A stretch of 64,000 bases of DNA, from the NCBI RefSeq assembly GCF_000182565.1, contig NW_015971542.1:1-64000 (forward strand). The letters are read 5' to 3'. Below are positions 1 to 11,087 of the stretch, piece after piece (position 1 is the first letter of the stretch; each line of letters begins with the position of its first letter). The notes beneath the pieces are model-generated. The model was given only the letters and a program-made list of their open reading frames with translations. It was not told the origin of the DNA and ran no database searches. The position numbers and the translations under genes were made by a program. This stretch comes from Spizellomyces punctatus DAOM BR117. Its lineage: Eukaryota; Chytridiomycota; Chytridiomycetes; Spizellomycetales; Spizellomycetaceae.

Positions 1-294
1 ATCGTAGAAGAGAGAGACACGAAGAAGCTGTATGCAAGGAAGTACATCAACAAACAGCAATGCATAAGGATGCGGGCCGTACCAAACCTCTCTCGGGAGC
101 GAGCAATTTTGGAGGAGATAACCCATCCTTTCATCGTCAACCTTCGCTTCGCCTTTCAAGACGACATGAACATGTTTTTCGCCATGCGGTTCAGAAAACG
201 AGAACAAAAGGTTATCGGTGACCGCCTGTTGCATGACACAAAAGCGCTATATATTTATTTCCGTTTGCAGCCGAGCAGCCCGCATGCAATGTAA
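1..294 (+). pseudogene. Truncated AGC-family kinase fragment (YANK/STK32-like)
   Basis: Read from base 1, the frame gives the middle of a protein-kinase N-lobe: the beta-3 lysine strand (KKLYARKYINK), an alpha-C region (LSRERAILEEI), then HPFIVNLRFAFQDD and the hinge-like MNMFFAM. This order and wording match the YANK/STK32 branch of AGC kinases. Similarity stops at about base 186, just where the hinge should continue into the C-lobe. There is no GT at the break to serve as an intron donor, and the frame runs through unrelated sequence to a stop at 292-294. The HRD and DFG motifs are absent from the following kilobases. The glycine loop would lie upstream of the window. I read it as a gene broken by deletion or insertion. 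An unrecognised non-GT splice site is the alternative. Confidence 0.7.
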
Positions 295-1373
295 AACCCA
301 CTGCTGGTACGGGTGGGTAACGTTAATGCAGGTCACTGTTGCGATATGTACACATACGCCAGGCTACAAGTTGTAAAACTAAGTCTACTATACAAATACA
401 TATACATAATTTAACCCTAAAACACCTTGGACGTCCTAGATCACATGAAGATGTTTTGCGTGCGATCGAGTCGTATCTTGTCGGATTTTGAGCACTTAGG
501 GTTCGCGTGAATATCGGCAGGAAAATGGGGCAAATCGAAGCGTTTGTTTGCGCTTTTGAGTTTCACAATTGACGTTTCCCACGGTTTCCAAGCTATTTAA
601 ACCCCCCGTGGTTGGCGGCAATGCGCCAAACGTCGTGTATACCGCCATGCAGATCTTTTTTCCAGAAGTCAGAAGCCACCTCATCGAAACAATAAAGCGA
701 GATGGCCCACAGGTTTGCCAACCCAAGCGCGGTCTCCACTTGATCTCCATGATGGCCATTCCCAAAAGCGGCGTCGTGTTGGAAGAACTCCTGTTTTACT
801 TCGATCTCTTTGAGGAGAAGGACCAAACCCCAGTGAGCGCCTGCAGGCATAGAAACTGAGCGCTAGATCTCTGTAGACTTTTTGGGCCATGAGGAAATCA
901 CTGTCCTCTCCCCCACACAAATCATCAGCCGCTGGCAGCGCACTGCTTCCAAAAGCTTGCAAGAGGGAGTTGCGGAGGTAGATGCCACCAGCAATTTTTG
1001 AGGGCAAAGCAACGCAGGCAGACGCATTCCCATCTTAACCGAATACTTGCACTCATAAAATTGTTGGACAATTAGATGACAGAGGATTGGGCAGAACCGA
1101 TCTGTCTGCTGCAGAAGCTCACAGAAGGAGGCAGAGAGGGTGTTTTGCTTCAGCTCCATCCATGGAATCAATCTTTTTAGGAATATAGAGAAAAGTGCAT
1201 AATGGAGTTCGGATGGAGTGGAGCTTTGGTATCAAAAATTCCGGGGATTCAAAAAGTTCACAAAAAGTTCAAAATGAGCAACTTTTCTTAAAAGTTGCAC
1301 AGCTTTAAATAGCATCTTTTGTTGCCAATGTATCCAATGGTTGCATGCATTTCCAAGGTACCTTTATGCATAC
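295..1373. other. Gene-poor stretch with weak open frames
   Basis: No gene can be supported here. On the minus strand, 593-850 and 863-1171 are open in the same frame and separated by a single stop. An overlapping minus frame (681-1007) also reads like protein. None matches a family I recognise. They could be remains of a decayed minus-strand gene. Short telomere-like motifs occur at 413-423 and 496-501. A TTTAAATA run near 1305 could serve the gene starting at 1374. Confidence 0.4.
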
Positions 1374-2027
1374 ATGCATACAACCTTTATGCCGGCGAGG
1401 ACAACGCTCCCTTCGGAGCGTGCTGAATGCAGGCTCAGCACCATTGCCGGCAACAGCATGCATACGTCACTCGAACCCCTACGCTATGACCCAACTGTTC
1501 GAGGTGGACCATGGTACTGGGATACGGCTAATGACGTGCACTATGCACTCACCGAAAGCGAAGCATACGATGGTAGTCTAAGAAACCATACGCTGGAATT
1601 TGTAAGACTCAAAGATTTCTTTTGGCCTGGAGATATTGTTTCGTGGTTTGCAACTCCACACGACGATTGTAAGCGGTACAAGGGAGAATGCAGGGAGACG
1701 ACAGACAAGCCGGAGGTTGCTAAAGCCTCGTTGTCTATGTGGGCGCACACAAGTGAGATGAAAAGGAGACGGTCGGAGGACGATGATGACCTCGCTCTCG
1801 CCTATTTTCTTGAAGAGCTCTATGCCAACCCGCGAAATGAAAACAATGACGAATCAGAGAACGAACTCAATTGGGGGATAGTCCTTTCCTGCTTGAAGGA
1901 CCGCAATTTTGAGGGAGCCTTTTCTGCTGCCCGCCAGATATCTCACGGATTCCTTCGAAATCGAATGAGCAGAGACTTCTACTGGCCTGTCGATTTCACC
2001 GAATATCCTGAGTCGGGTAGCAACTAG
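1374..2027 (+). CDS. Hypothetical protein, acidic C-terminal half
   Basis: Open frame of about 217 codons ending in TAG. I do not recognise a family. Visible features are a Trp/Tyr-rich middle (GGPWYWDTANDVHYALTESE, then FFWPGDIVSWFATPHDD), a very acidic stretch (RRRSEDDDDLALAYFLEELY) and a second aromatic segment near the end (DFYWPVDFTEYPE). The balanced composition and the lack of stops suggest real coding. The start is uncertain: in-frame ATGs lie at 1374 and 1389, and a later one begins MHTSLEPLRYD near 1459. The N-terminal region contains repeated ATGCAT words, so the later Met may be the true start. It has no clear functional link to its neighbours, which are decayed sequences. A fragment of a larger gene cannot be excluded. 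Confidence 0.45.
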   Translation: MHTTFMPARTTLPSERAECRLSTIAGNSMHTSLEPLRYDPTVRGGPWYWDTANDVHYALTESEAYDGSLRNHTLEFVRLKDFFWPGDIVSWFATPHDDCKRYKGECRETTDKPEVAKASLSMWAHTSEMKRRRSEDDDDLALAYFLEELYANPRNENNDESENELNWGIVLSCLKDRNFEGAFSAARQISHGFLRNRMSRDFYWPVDFTEYPESGSN

Positions 2028-4490
2028 GTGACGGAATAGACCTGAGTAGTTGTTGGCCTTGGAAAGAATTTCGCGCGGTGAGCCTCCATCCATACAGAGC
2101 TGTGTTCGACTATGACGGACATCTCAACATTTTAACTCAACTCTTAGTGAAAGAAACGTGGGCAGGAAGTCCGAGAATTGGCCTACCACGCCAACATCAA
2201 CACATATCACAGCTTGACGGCCACATTGGCCAACCGGAGCTCCCGGGCGGTCATATTGCTGTACAATGTTCAGATGGGCACGAGCTAGCAGGCTATACGG
2301 GGTTATGATTGGGGACGTAGAGGAGGATTTTTCATTGGGATGGGGTAGAAGTCGATGCTGTGACATGGTACCGGGCTCGCTCAGCCGATGGGGACAACAT
2401 TCCGGATCAGAATAATCGCCGCAAAGTTGTCTCACTCGAGTAATTTCACGTTCTCTGACGAAAAGTATTGTTTGTTGTGTTGATACACTGTACACGGCCC
2501 TTGTACATTGATTAATGCCGGAATTGTACCCAACCGATGGAACAGAAGTGTTGGGTGGTTGATGCTGGATATCACTGCTGCATTCTCCCATGCGGTTTGC
2601 TTTATTATGTATGTGCCAGGAAAACGACGCGAGTGATCACCTCCCAGTTCCGCGAGGTCAGTTCATGCGTTTACAGAGACACATGAATATGACGAAAATG
2701 TAGGATATGTACTGGTGCCACTGAGCTTGCATCCACTGGGATTTGAACCCAGAGCAATTCCAGAGCAATTGAATAATAGTTAACTGACTGCGTACATCAA
2801 AATGGGAGGGTCTACTTGTAAATGGCTCTGGTCGGCCGTTTTGTCTCGTACTACTGCAGCGATATGAAAGGAATGTCAAAGAAAATGTAATATTCTACTG
2901 TAGTTCTGTAGGCTTGTTTCTTGCCAAAAAAGTCCATCTAAGAGGACGGTTCTATGGTTGTATGGCCTCCAAACCACGCGATGAAGATACCCAAGTCACT
3001 CATAATGGCGGGGCAATGACAATGGCCAAATGGACAATGCGGGATTTGTAACTTATCATGATCAACCAACATGTTGCATTTAGTACTCTGCATGCCCAAT
3101 CAGTCACTTGTCATCATACGCAGAATTTGTGTTTATCCCGGTAGGTCAGAGGAGAATCGCACACTCCCCCTTTCCTTTCTGTCCAGCTACTATGCATTTT
3201 GCTAGCTAGCTTTGCCAATTTCGGCTCCCCATTCTTCCTACATTGAATACCCCACTAGTGAACCCATCAGCGCTGGCGTCCTGTACGCATTCGCCATGTC
3301 CGCATGTGCCATGGTCAGGAGCATTTCTGAACAATTAAACTGGCATCTTGGTGGACGTGTTGGTATGCAATGTCATACAGCAGTTCCCTCCCGGCATCAG
3401 GAGTTACCCTTTTTTCAGTACTAACTTTAGGTTTTCTCATCCATGTCATTCCTGGCATTAGTCGCTGCGCGTGGCGGTTGTTGGACGTTTGATGGCAATT
3501 TCATGTACTCAGAGTCTCCGACATGACACGCGCGGGTGTTGGTTGTACGATTGGATGGCCGTATTCTGCACATGCATTGTGTGGACTTTCCACACATTGC
3601 CGACTTCCCATATTTTTGCGATGCCGGATAAGCCTTGCACACACTGCTGGGACTCTCTACGGGTGATGTACAGTTCGTTATGGGATTTGGACCATCCTTT
3701 TGCATCAGATGCCAAGGATATCCACAGCCATTTGGAAGTCAAGCGTCGCGCGGCTAGCAACAACACCGCGGCAAAGGCTTGATCACATATCCTCTAAAAG
3801 GATAGGTACCCTCCTGCCCATATTCTTTGAATAAAACATCCGCATAATCCAAGTCTGCCGTCTTACTGTCAGACGAATGGCGTCCCACACTTTGAAAGAA
3901 TTGCCAACTTATCCACCAAATCTTGGTATCCGTGTGGGTCCATCGCAGTGTTTTCCCACATAGGATGTCTGGGATTCCACCATCTTCTGACACAGAACTC
4001 TCGCGCACACACGTAGTCTGGCTGGTGTGGTACCAATCGGAGCGCTGTCGAAAAACTTCTATATCGCCGGAGACCGTCGTGTTTTGTATTCTCGGGATGA
4101 AAAGTCGTCTCCGCTATGGTTTTCTATGGAAAAAACAGCTCCGTTCTGTTGGAGAAAACGCAATTCTATACAGTTGTGCGTGCTATATGACGTTTTCGCT
4201 GGTTCTTGGCCGAAAAGAAGGCGCACAGTTTTACGTCTCTATACTCCAGGTAAACTTGTCACCGATTGTCCACCAAGTCGCAGTGCAGTCTTCCCCCTTT
4301 TCTTTGCGGAAACAGCATACAAAGAACAGATCACTTTGGACTGGAATCTCAAGGGTCAATGTATCTTGCAAAGAGACATACAGAGTTGTATTTTGAAACG
4401 ATGTGCAGAAGGGCTCCCGACAGATATGCTAACTACATACGCAGAGATACCGACATATCCAAGCACATATACTAGCGATGTGTTCTTTTT
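2028..4490. other. Gene-poor stretch, no supported gene
   Basis: About 2.5 kb in which I see only short overlapping open frames without domain signatures. The longest are 2124-2591 on the minus strand and 4027-4515 on the plus strand. Neither has convincing composition or motifs. The stretch holds a tRNA-like relic at 2736-2771 and leads into the tandem repeat at 4492. No intact transposase or reverse transcriptase was recognised. Confidence 0.5.
2736..2771 (-). repeat. tRNA-like relic (T-arm plus anticodon-arm-like hairpin)
   Basis: On the minus strand 2752-2736 reads CTGGGTTCAAATCCCAG, a 5-bp stem with a 7-nt TTCAAAT loop, the form of a tRNA T-arm and B-box. Just upstream, 2771-2755 forms another 5/7/5 hairpin (CAATT, loop GCTCTGG, AATTG) like an anticodon arm. 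The seven bases after the T-arm (TGGATGC) have no matching 5' acceptor strand upstream, the gap between the arms is only two bases, and the loop lacks U33. This fits a tRNA pseudogene or the head of a tRNA-derived SINE rather than a working tRNA. Confidence 0.35.
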
Positions 4491-4491
4491 C

Positions 4492-4660
4492 CATGCAAAT
4501 ACTACTGCGAGATAGTTTCTCCTCTCATGCAAATACTACCCTGAATCTGCGAGATATTCCTAACCCTAACCCTCTTCTCTCATGCAAATACTACACTGAA
4601 GCTGCGAGATATTTTTCTTCTTTCATGCAAAATACTAGACTGAATCTGCGAATTGTGTTC
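4492..4660. repeat. Four-copy tandem repeat with telomere-like insertion
   Basis: Four copies of a unit beginning CATGCAAAT(A)CTA start at 4492, 4526, 4581 and 4624. Copies 2-4 continue with CTGAATCTGCGA or a near match, then a pyrimidine tract. Copy 1 lacks the CTGAA part. The spacing is 34, 55 and 43 bp. The 12 extra bases in copy 2 equal two units of CCCTAA (CCTAACCCTAACCCT at about 4559-4573). The array ends just before the 3' end of the helicase pseudogene. Confidence 0.75.
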
Positions 4661-4667
4661 ACTTGTC

Positions 4668-7600
4668 TTATTCGCCCCAACCAGCTTCATTTCCAGCGGT
4701 CGTCTGAATCGGCGCAGTCCCCTCAAACTCATCATGGATCGGATCTTGATCCTTCTTTCTGAGCCATTCGTTCAAGTATTGGACGACCCATTCCACTCTT
4801 TTTGTTCTTTGACAATTGACCATCATCTCCATTTCCTCTTCTTGTTGCCAGTGTATTATTAGGTTATGCATCCAGGCAGGTGCCTGGTCCTCCAATGTGA
4901 TCACCGCTTGCTGCGCACTGACGGAGTCGACCGAGAGAACGACTGGTGCAATGTCGGCAGTCTCGGTTATCGGGTCGATGGAGATTTTTTGCAGATTGTA
5001 AACCCGGACTTCCGGTGGGACGCTTGTTTCCTGTGCAGGATCGACGTTGTCCTCCCGTTCGAATACTCTGAGCAGATTTTTGTTGGACTGGAATATGGTT
5101 CTGATGTGGACGGCTCGTCCCACTTCAGGAAACCCTTCAGGCAGTTGCAGAACACCGTCTAATACAAAGCGCGCTCGGGTATCGCTGGATCCAGCAAAAT
5201 GTCCAGACTCTAAAACTTTGTCGTACGAGATCTGAAACGTTTGAATTTGGGTAAATGAACCTGAAGTACGGAAGCCACATATCATTGGCATTATACATAC
5301 CACCCTCATTCGTATGTCATTCGTAGGTCGCTCGACTTTATAGACGGCAGATTTAAGCCGTCCTTGGGTCCAAGTAAAGATCCGGTCGTCCTGGCCAGCC
5401 TTCCAGCACACGTTGGCGAAGAACGGGTCCGTCCGAAAGAGCTTAACGTCAATCACCATTAGAAGGCCGAGTCGAACGCGAGACAGGGCTACCAAGGCCC
5501 TTTTGTGTTCTGCCATGAAGCCGAGGTCATTGCTCCAAGCTGTACGCACCCCACTTAAGACTATGAGGTCATATTCGACCCCCATATAACCGTCCAGTGT
5601 ATTGACGTAAACGTCCGTGATTCCTTTCCTTAGCAGCTCGTTGACAATGATGCGTCGTTGTCCCAAGTATGGTACGAGCACGGCTACCCTTGACCGGATG
5701 TCGTCAGGTAACTTCGATATGATTTTACAAATAATCGCAGCTTCGGAGGTATTGTGGTACGACGTGCGATGGACGGGGTCCGGTTCTTCGGGCGACTCCC
5801 GAGTATGGAGGACTGCCAATCCTGTCGCCCAAGCATGACCTAAATGCCGATATCTTTTCTTCTGCCCATCCCCAAAAGGACGCAGCGTCGGCTCCTGCCA
5901 TCTCTCTTTCAAGTCTGGAGATGCCTTCATTGCGTTTGGCGACCCGTAATGGAACATAGAGAGAAGCTCCAGGACATATTGCGGTAGGCGATGTTGTTCG
6001 GTGAGCTGAAAGCAAGGGTAGCAACCTGTTTCCAGGCCGCGTTTCGAGTAAGGACTGGTTCAGCGGCGCAGTATCAGCCTGCGGTCGTTGCAATCTCGGT
6101 GGGATTTGGTCCTTATCGCCAAAAATGCATACGCAGGGGGCTCTAGCACATGCGGCTACGGTTGCAGGCTCGGTCATGGCACTACCTTCATCAATCAATA
6201 CTGCCTCGATCTCGATCTTTTTTAATAGGCCTTGCTTCGCCGCTTGTTGAATGTTGGCGGACGTTACAGTCGAGACAATGACATCCACCATGTCAAAGGC
6301 GTTCACCTTGAGACGTTCGACGAACTGGTCCAAGGCTGAATCTCTTTCCAACCCGCATTCTTTGGCTTCCAACCCGCTTTTTTTGGCAGGAATGAACACC
6401 GATCCTAAGCTTCGGGTCTGATTTAATGGCATCCAGGCGCCTGAGGATTAGTAGCGCAGAAGGATTTGTCGGCACTAAGACAAGGATCTTCTTGGTGTTA
6501 TCCATCCTTCGGGACGCAAATAGGTGCACAGCAGCGGTCAATGTGTGCGTTTTGCCTGCACCGGGGGGTCCTTGGATAGCGTACAGCGGTGGTCGCTGCC
6601 TTAAAGCGTACGTGATTGCTAGCGATTGCAGGTGGCTTAAGTTCCACGTCCTCCTGATCGAACTGGCCTCATCATTCAATTCCGCCTCGCGTTCTGCAGT
6701 GTACCAAGCAGGAAGGCCGTTTTCCTGGATGTCCTGATCGACAGTGTCCGGCTGGGCAACGACAGCGTTGATAAACGAGGGATTCCACTTCTTGGGAACT
6801 GCCTGCTCTTCTGATGGCGTAAACGACTCCAGTGTTTTGAGTGTCCGCAGTTGCCTGCAATGTTTACTGTCTAGTTAGCTTCCATAAACAAAATACCAAG
6901 GACATATAAAATGCACACACTTACATCAGACTAGGTACGTCTACCTCTTCAGGAAGATGCGGTGTACTGATGTTTCCCCATGCTAGCTCACGTCGTACTT
7001 GCCGTCGCCAGAATTTTGCATATCCTCGAAGACTGGCAAAGCTACCAAAAGAGGTGTTTTTTACAAAATTACTAAATAGCGTATGGCATAATATGCGTTT
7101 TGACTTACCTTTCTGGGTACGCGACTTCACTGAAGTCGTCTTTAGGACTCGTCACCACAGCATACAAGTTCTGAAGCAGTTTGTTCCGACTTGCAATGGA
7201 GCCTGCGTCTGCTGCAAATCCAATCTGCAGGAACATGTTAATAACATATTCTTCCAGAGAGGACGCTTTTCTTTGTATGTCGTCCGGATGAATCCGTTGG
7301 ATGAGTAAATCTGGGAGACGCCTCAGACCTTGCACGGCAACGTCGCGGTTAGGAAGGGGCAGTAGATCAACGATGGCCTGTCCGGAATGTCGCAAATCAT
7401 GGCCGTGTGAAGTGCACTCGAATTGGAGATCTTTTTCCGTAGTCCGTAATTCGAGAATGTTGTTGTTTCGCAGTCGGTCCGATTGCAGACGAGTGGAACA
7501 AACTCGCTATCGTTCTGCTTCCAAGCTATCGATACATTGCCAGTAGCTTGAATGTGGCGTACAATGTGTGTGCGGCGAATGCCGCCTTTTCTTTTCGGTG

Positions 7601-8472
7601 GAATGTACCCGTTACAGAACAGGTGTTCGCAGACTAGACATTTTACCAAGTAGCGGGTTTCCGCACATATCGCGCAGGACGACGGGTACACTGGTGCAAG
7701 TGGTGGAGCGTCGTAAGGTGCGAGCCGTGGATGACGTTCGTATTTAACAACCGCCTCTGGTTGTTCCTGCTTCTCATCTTTTTCCTCTCCAGGAACCTGC
7801 ACCACTTCTTCTTTTAAGTCGGCGGCATCCCACGTCCCACCTTCAGTCTCTTTGATATCCCAACCAGATGAAATGTTCTCTTTCTGGTTACCTCAACCAA
7901 TGCCCTCTTGCTGGATGCCGTGTACATTTTGGTCCGTATCCGCCTTTTTGTGCTCCTCCCGAGTGTCATGCATATCCTTCGGACTCAGGCTTACGTCCTC
8001 TCGGTGAACAGAGGGACCGGTGCTGTGCTGACCTTTGGGGGGAAGCTCGTCCTGAATGGCGTGTGCATATTGGTCCGTATCCTTTTTGTGCTCCTCCTGC
8101 GTGGCGGGCAGATCCTTTACGCGTTCGTCCTCTTGATGAACAGAGGGTCCGGTGCTGAACGGAACTCTGGGGGGAAACTCTGGACGAAAACAGGGTGAAG
8201 AGAGACACCAGGGCTGAACGTGTCGATGTACGGGTCTGACTGGGGATACAGGCGACCTGATATCATCTGGGCATGGACTGGGGGATACAAGTGTAAACAA
8301 GGCCATTAGGAAATGCATTTTTTGACTGGTGACCGACAATGCCAAACTTACCGGCCCTAATTTCGGTGAGCATGTCCATGATCATGCTGAACCTTGAATT
8401 GAACCGTTCTTCCAACTCTGTTAATTCCGACTTCAGTGCTGACATCTCCTCGGCACTAGGATTTTGTGCCAT
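4668..8472 (-). pseudogene. UPF1-like superfamily 1 helicase, disrupted
   Basis: Minus-strand gene resembling the nonsense-decay helicase UPF1. In order it has a short coiled coil (start MAQNPSAEEM at 8472), two 47-residue repeats, a UPF1-type Cys/His zinc domain (CAICAET, KCLVCEHLFCNG, THIVRHI; about 7480-7700), a spacer, Walker A GPPGAGKT (6549-6572), motif II DEGS, motif III GDKDQIPP, LTEQHRLPQYV, and motifs V/VI (TLDGYMGVEYDLIVLSGVR, ALVALSRVR). Canonical introns lie at 8240-8351, 7042-7108 and 6855-6924, with an in-frame 69-nt one at 5232-5300. The reading frame is broken four times: TGA at 7893-7895, and frame changes near 7470, in the T7 run at 6378-6384, and near 6038-6050. Each piece still aligns with the family, so decay looks recent. 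Assembly indels are the alternative. About 240 C-terminal residues after motif VI are unlike UPF1. Confidence 0.75.
7911..8192 (-). repeat. Two 141-bp tandem repeats inside the helicase N-terminus
   Basis: Two adjacent copies with a 141-bp period (7911-8051 and 8052-8192) encode STGPSVHQED...EEHKKDTDQYAHAIQ and STGPSVHRED...EEHKKADTDQNVHGIQ. The period is 47 codons, so the duplication kept the frame. The in-frame TGA follows at 7893, just after the second protein copy. Confidence 0.75.
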
Positions 8473-11087
8473 CTTGACTTGTTCATGCTGCCGCAAGATG
8501 ACTTTTCGAATGGAGAGCGGGAGATGGTTGGGGGGAGGGGAGACTAAATAGACTCTGAGTGTGGGAAATATTGTGACGTGTCGAATATCAGCCTCATCCG
8601 GAATCCCCCGCAATTTGCACATGAAATTCCCCTTCGTAGCCTTTTGACAGCTCTTCAAGTCGCGTTTTTCGACAGCCAATTCTTGCAAAAATAATAAATT
8701 ACGATGTAGAATAAAAACATGAACCAAATGCGTAGATATTCAACTTACAAGACCTGCCTGTATTGTGATAGCGGACCATCAATCTGCTTCTTTTTGACCA
8801 TTTTGTGATTGCAAAAGTGTTGCTGTGGGAGCTCAGTCGTTGACAAGATGGTTTTCAAAAATACGAGAAGAAGGAGGACCATCTGCAAGTGCTCGTCTCT
8901 TAAGCCCGCAATGCAACAGCCATTAGACTTTGGTGAGAAAGGATATCTCAGGGCACTCATTGGTTAAACATACAGCGTGCATGGCTGGTTCAACTATCCC
9001 TTCACAAGAAAGTTATTGATTAGCCTACTTTGTTGATATAGTTGCAGATACCCGCAGTGAATATGCAGATACATACTTATCCAGCTCTTCTTGCATACAT
9101 CAGATACATCATTTAGCACGCTTCCAGCCGTTCCTCCTCATCATACTTGTTAGGTTCAGCCTGTGTCAATTTGGTCTTCTTGCCTACGTCTTCTGTCATA
9201 AATTTGCCGAGATATTTAGCATTACATGTTTTAATGCAGCAACTATATAAACAGGGAAAGTGACACCGCAGATGCCATGGCACTCACTCTGGACAATCCT
9301 TCAAAAAGGTTATAGCTGTGCAACAAGTCTATTCTCTTCGTGCTTCTGCGTTCGGTGCTGCAGGGGCCTGTGTGCCGACAACCATGGTAGATTGTTGTGT
9401 AGTGAATTGAGGGGAGGCCTCTGAGAGGCGGAATAGTCGAATAAACTAGAATAGGGTTAGGTTAATGCTGCAGCAGACTGGGAAACTATGCGCACGCAGC
9501 AGGACTTTGCGTGCTTCGGTCTGCATTCGAAGGGGATTTGACATGCTGAGATCCGACTGGCAAGCGCACCGGTTCGACCAGTTTGGGGCTTCAGATATCG
9601 AAATGGCGAGCAGACAATCGCTAATAAAGGTCGAATCTCTCTTCTGACAACCGGATGCTCACAAACTTTACTCTTTATTGAAGATCTCCCGACACATAGT
9701 TAGGACAATACTTCCCCTTCCCGGATTTTTCACAAAATGCTCCAAAGCGATAGAGCGGATACAAAATACATCCCCCGCGCACAAATCAAACGCTGTCCTA
9801 CCGACTGCCCTTTAGAAAACGTACCGCAAACAGAGATACCGCGCCGTCCATCTCTCACAACCTTCAAACTCCGATGACGTTGGACCTTCACATTCAGATT
9901 TAACACCAACATTGGAAAATGTTAAAAGGATTGCAAGAGTTCCACCAGACTTGCGGCCACTTTCTTTCGTTATACTAAAAGGTCCCCATTTCGATGTCCA
10001 TACGCCAAAGTGATAGATACCCGGAATGCGCAAAACTCTATCATTAAAAGGAGAAATACGGGGATTAGTGGCTTTGTTGATGATTTTGTTAACAGGCTAC
10101 TTCTCCAAGAGCTTGTGAATTTCAGCCCAATTTTGGTGTTGTAAAGTCGAATCGAAGACTGCAGGGATGAAGCAGCAGAGTGCTTGTGATCTAGCAATAA
10201 AGAGGGCATCTGGAAACGGTGAAGAATCCATCCGCAGCATCGAACTCTGCTTCGTAATCCGGATTCAGACGATCTTCATGCTCCTTGACTCAATCGTCAA
10301 GCATCCTTGTATTGGGACCCGGATTGTAGTGACTTTCGTAAAGCATGCAAGGAGCGGTGTAGATGCATGCGAAAGAAAATGTGTGCAGGAGAAATAAAAA
10401 GGAAGGAACATGAAAACATGCCTGCTTCCAGATCTGGACCTCTTTCCGCTTCCGCTTCGATGGGCCAAATCCTTCAATTTACCATCACACTACGCGGTTT
10501 GAATTCTCTCTGCCGGATAGTGGTGTTATCTGCTTTTTTGGACTGGGCCGGAGATGGCGTGCGGAAAAGGGAGTTTTTGAGTGAGGTTTCCTTCCCAAAG
10601 AGCCCACTCAGGATCGATAAATAATATCCTACTGCGTGACAGCACAAGAGTGACGGGGAAGGACGTGCAAAAGCGTTACTGCAGAACAGCACAACCGCTG
10701 GCCACGAGGGAAACCGACTGATGAATCTGGTAATGAAATGCGAAAACTTTGGGGCAAATAAAGTGTAAGTTTGACAGCAGATATGAGAACACCTTGTGCC
10801 GATTTCCTGTGTGTGTAATGTATATTTGTGTATTTCGACATGAATGCACAATGTATCTACCAGGAGCAAGCAGATCCTGGCAGTCGGAGGTCTGAACAAA
10901 GTCGGAGATGCTGTCACGTGGATAGTCGACTGATGGGCGTGCATAGTTGTTAATGACGTCAAAAAAGGACGCGGCTTGCGTCAGCCGCAGGTCTTTGTAT
11001 TTCCGCTCCAACATTAAAGACGACGACGGCTGGAAGAGATGGACGCACCCGTGTTTATACAGTATCTTTGGTACGACGCATACAATT
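8473..11087. other. Gene-poor stretch between helicase relic and phosphatase gene
   Basis: No well-supported gene lies in these 2.6 kb. Immediately upstream of the helicase start, minus frames at 8473-8727 and 8745-8960 are joined by a good GTAAGT donor but the phases do not agree. They could be a further broken exon. A weak spliced minus-strand candidate lies at 9113-9192 plus 9288 upward (separate entry). A telomere-like GGGTTAGGTTAA occurs at 9453. The minus frame 10676-11014 could be a first exon but has no recognisable motif. Confidence 0.45.
9113..9330 (-). CDS. Possible spliced small ORF (weak)
   Basis: A GTGAGT donor (intron 9193-9287) joins FLKDCPE to DVGKKTKLTQAEPNKYDEEE, ending LEAC and TAA at 9113-9115. 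The frame is consistent across the junction and the lysine/glutamate-rich tail reads like protein. Upstream, the frame meets a TAG at the codon just before ACTTGTTGC, so another intron would be needed to reach the ATG near 9383. No family was recognised. It may be chance. Confidence 0.2.

Noticed and set aside
2724-2830. Functional tRNA gene
   Set aside because: The acceptor stem cannot be closed, U33 is missing and the variable region is two bases.
7893-7895. In-frame TGA in the helicase relic read as Trp (genetic code change)
   Set aside because: The GT32, CTF4 and flagellar genes end at TGA where reading on gives no conserved extension, and the other apparent TGA breaks at 16.8-16.9 kb are removed by introns.
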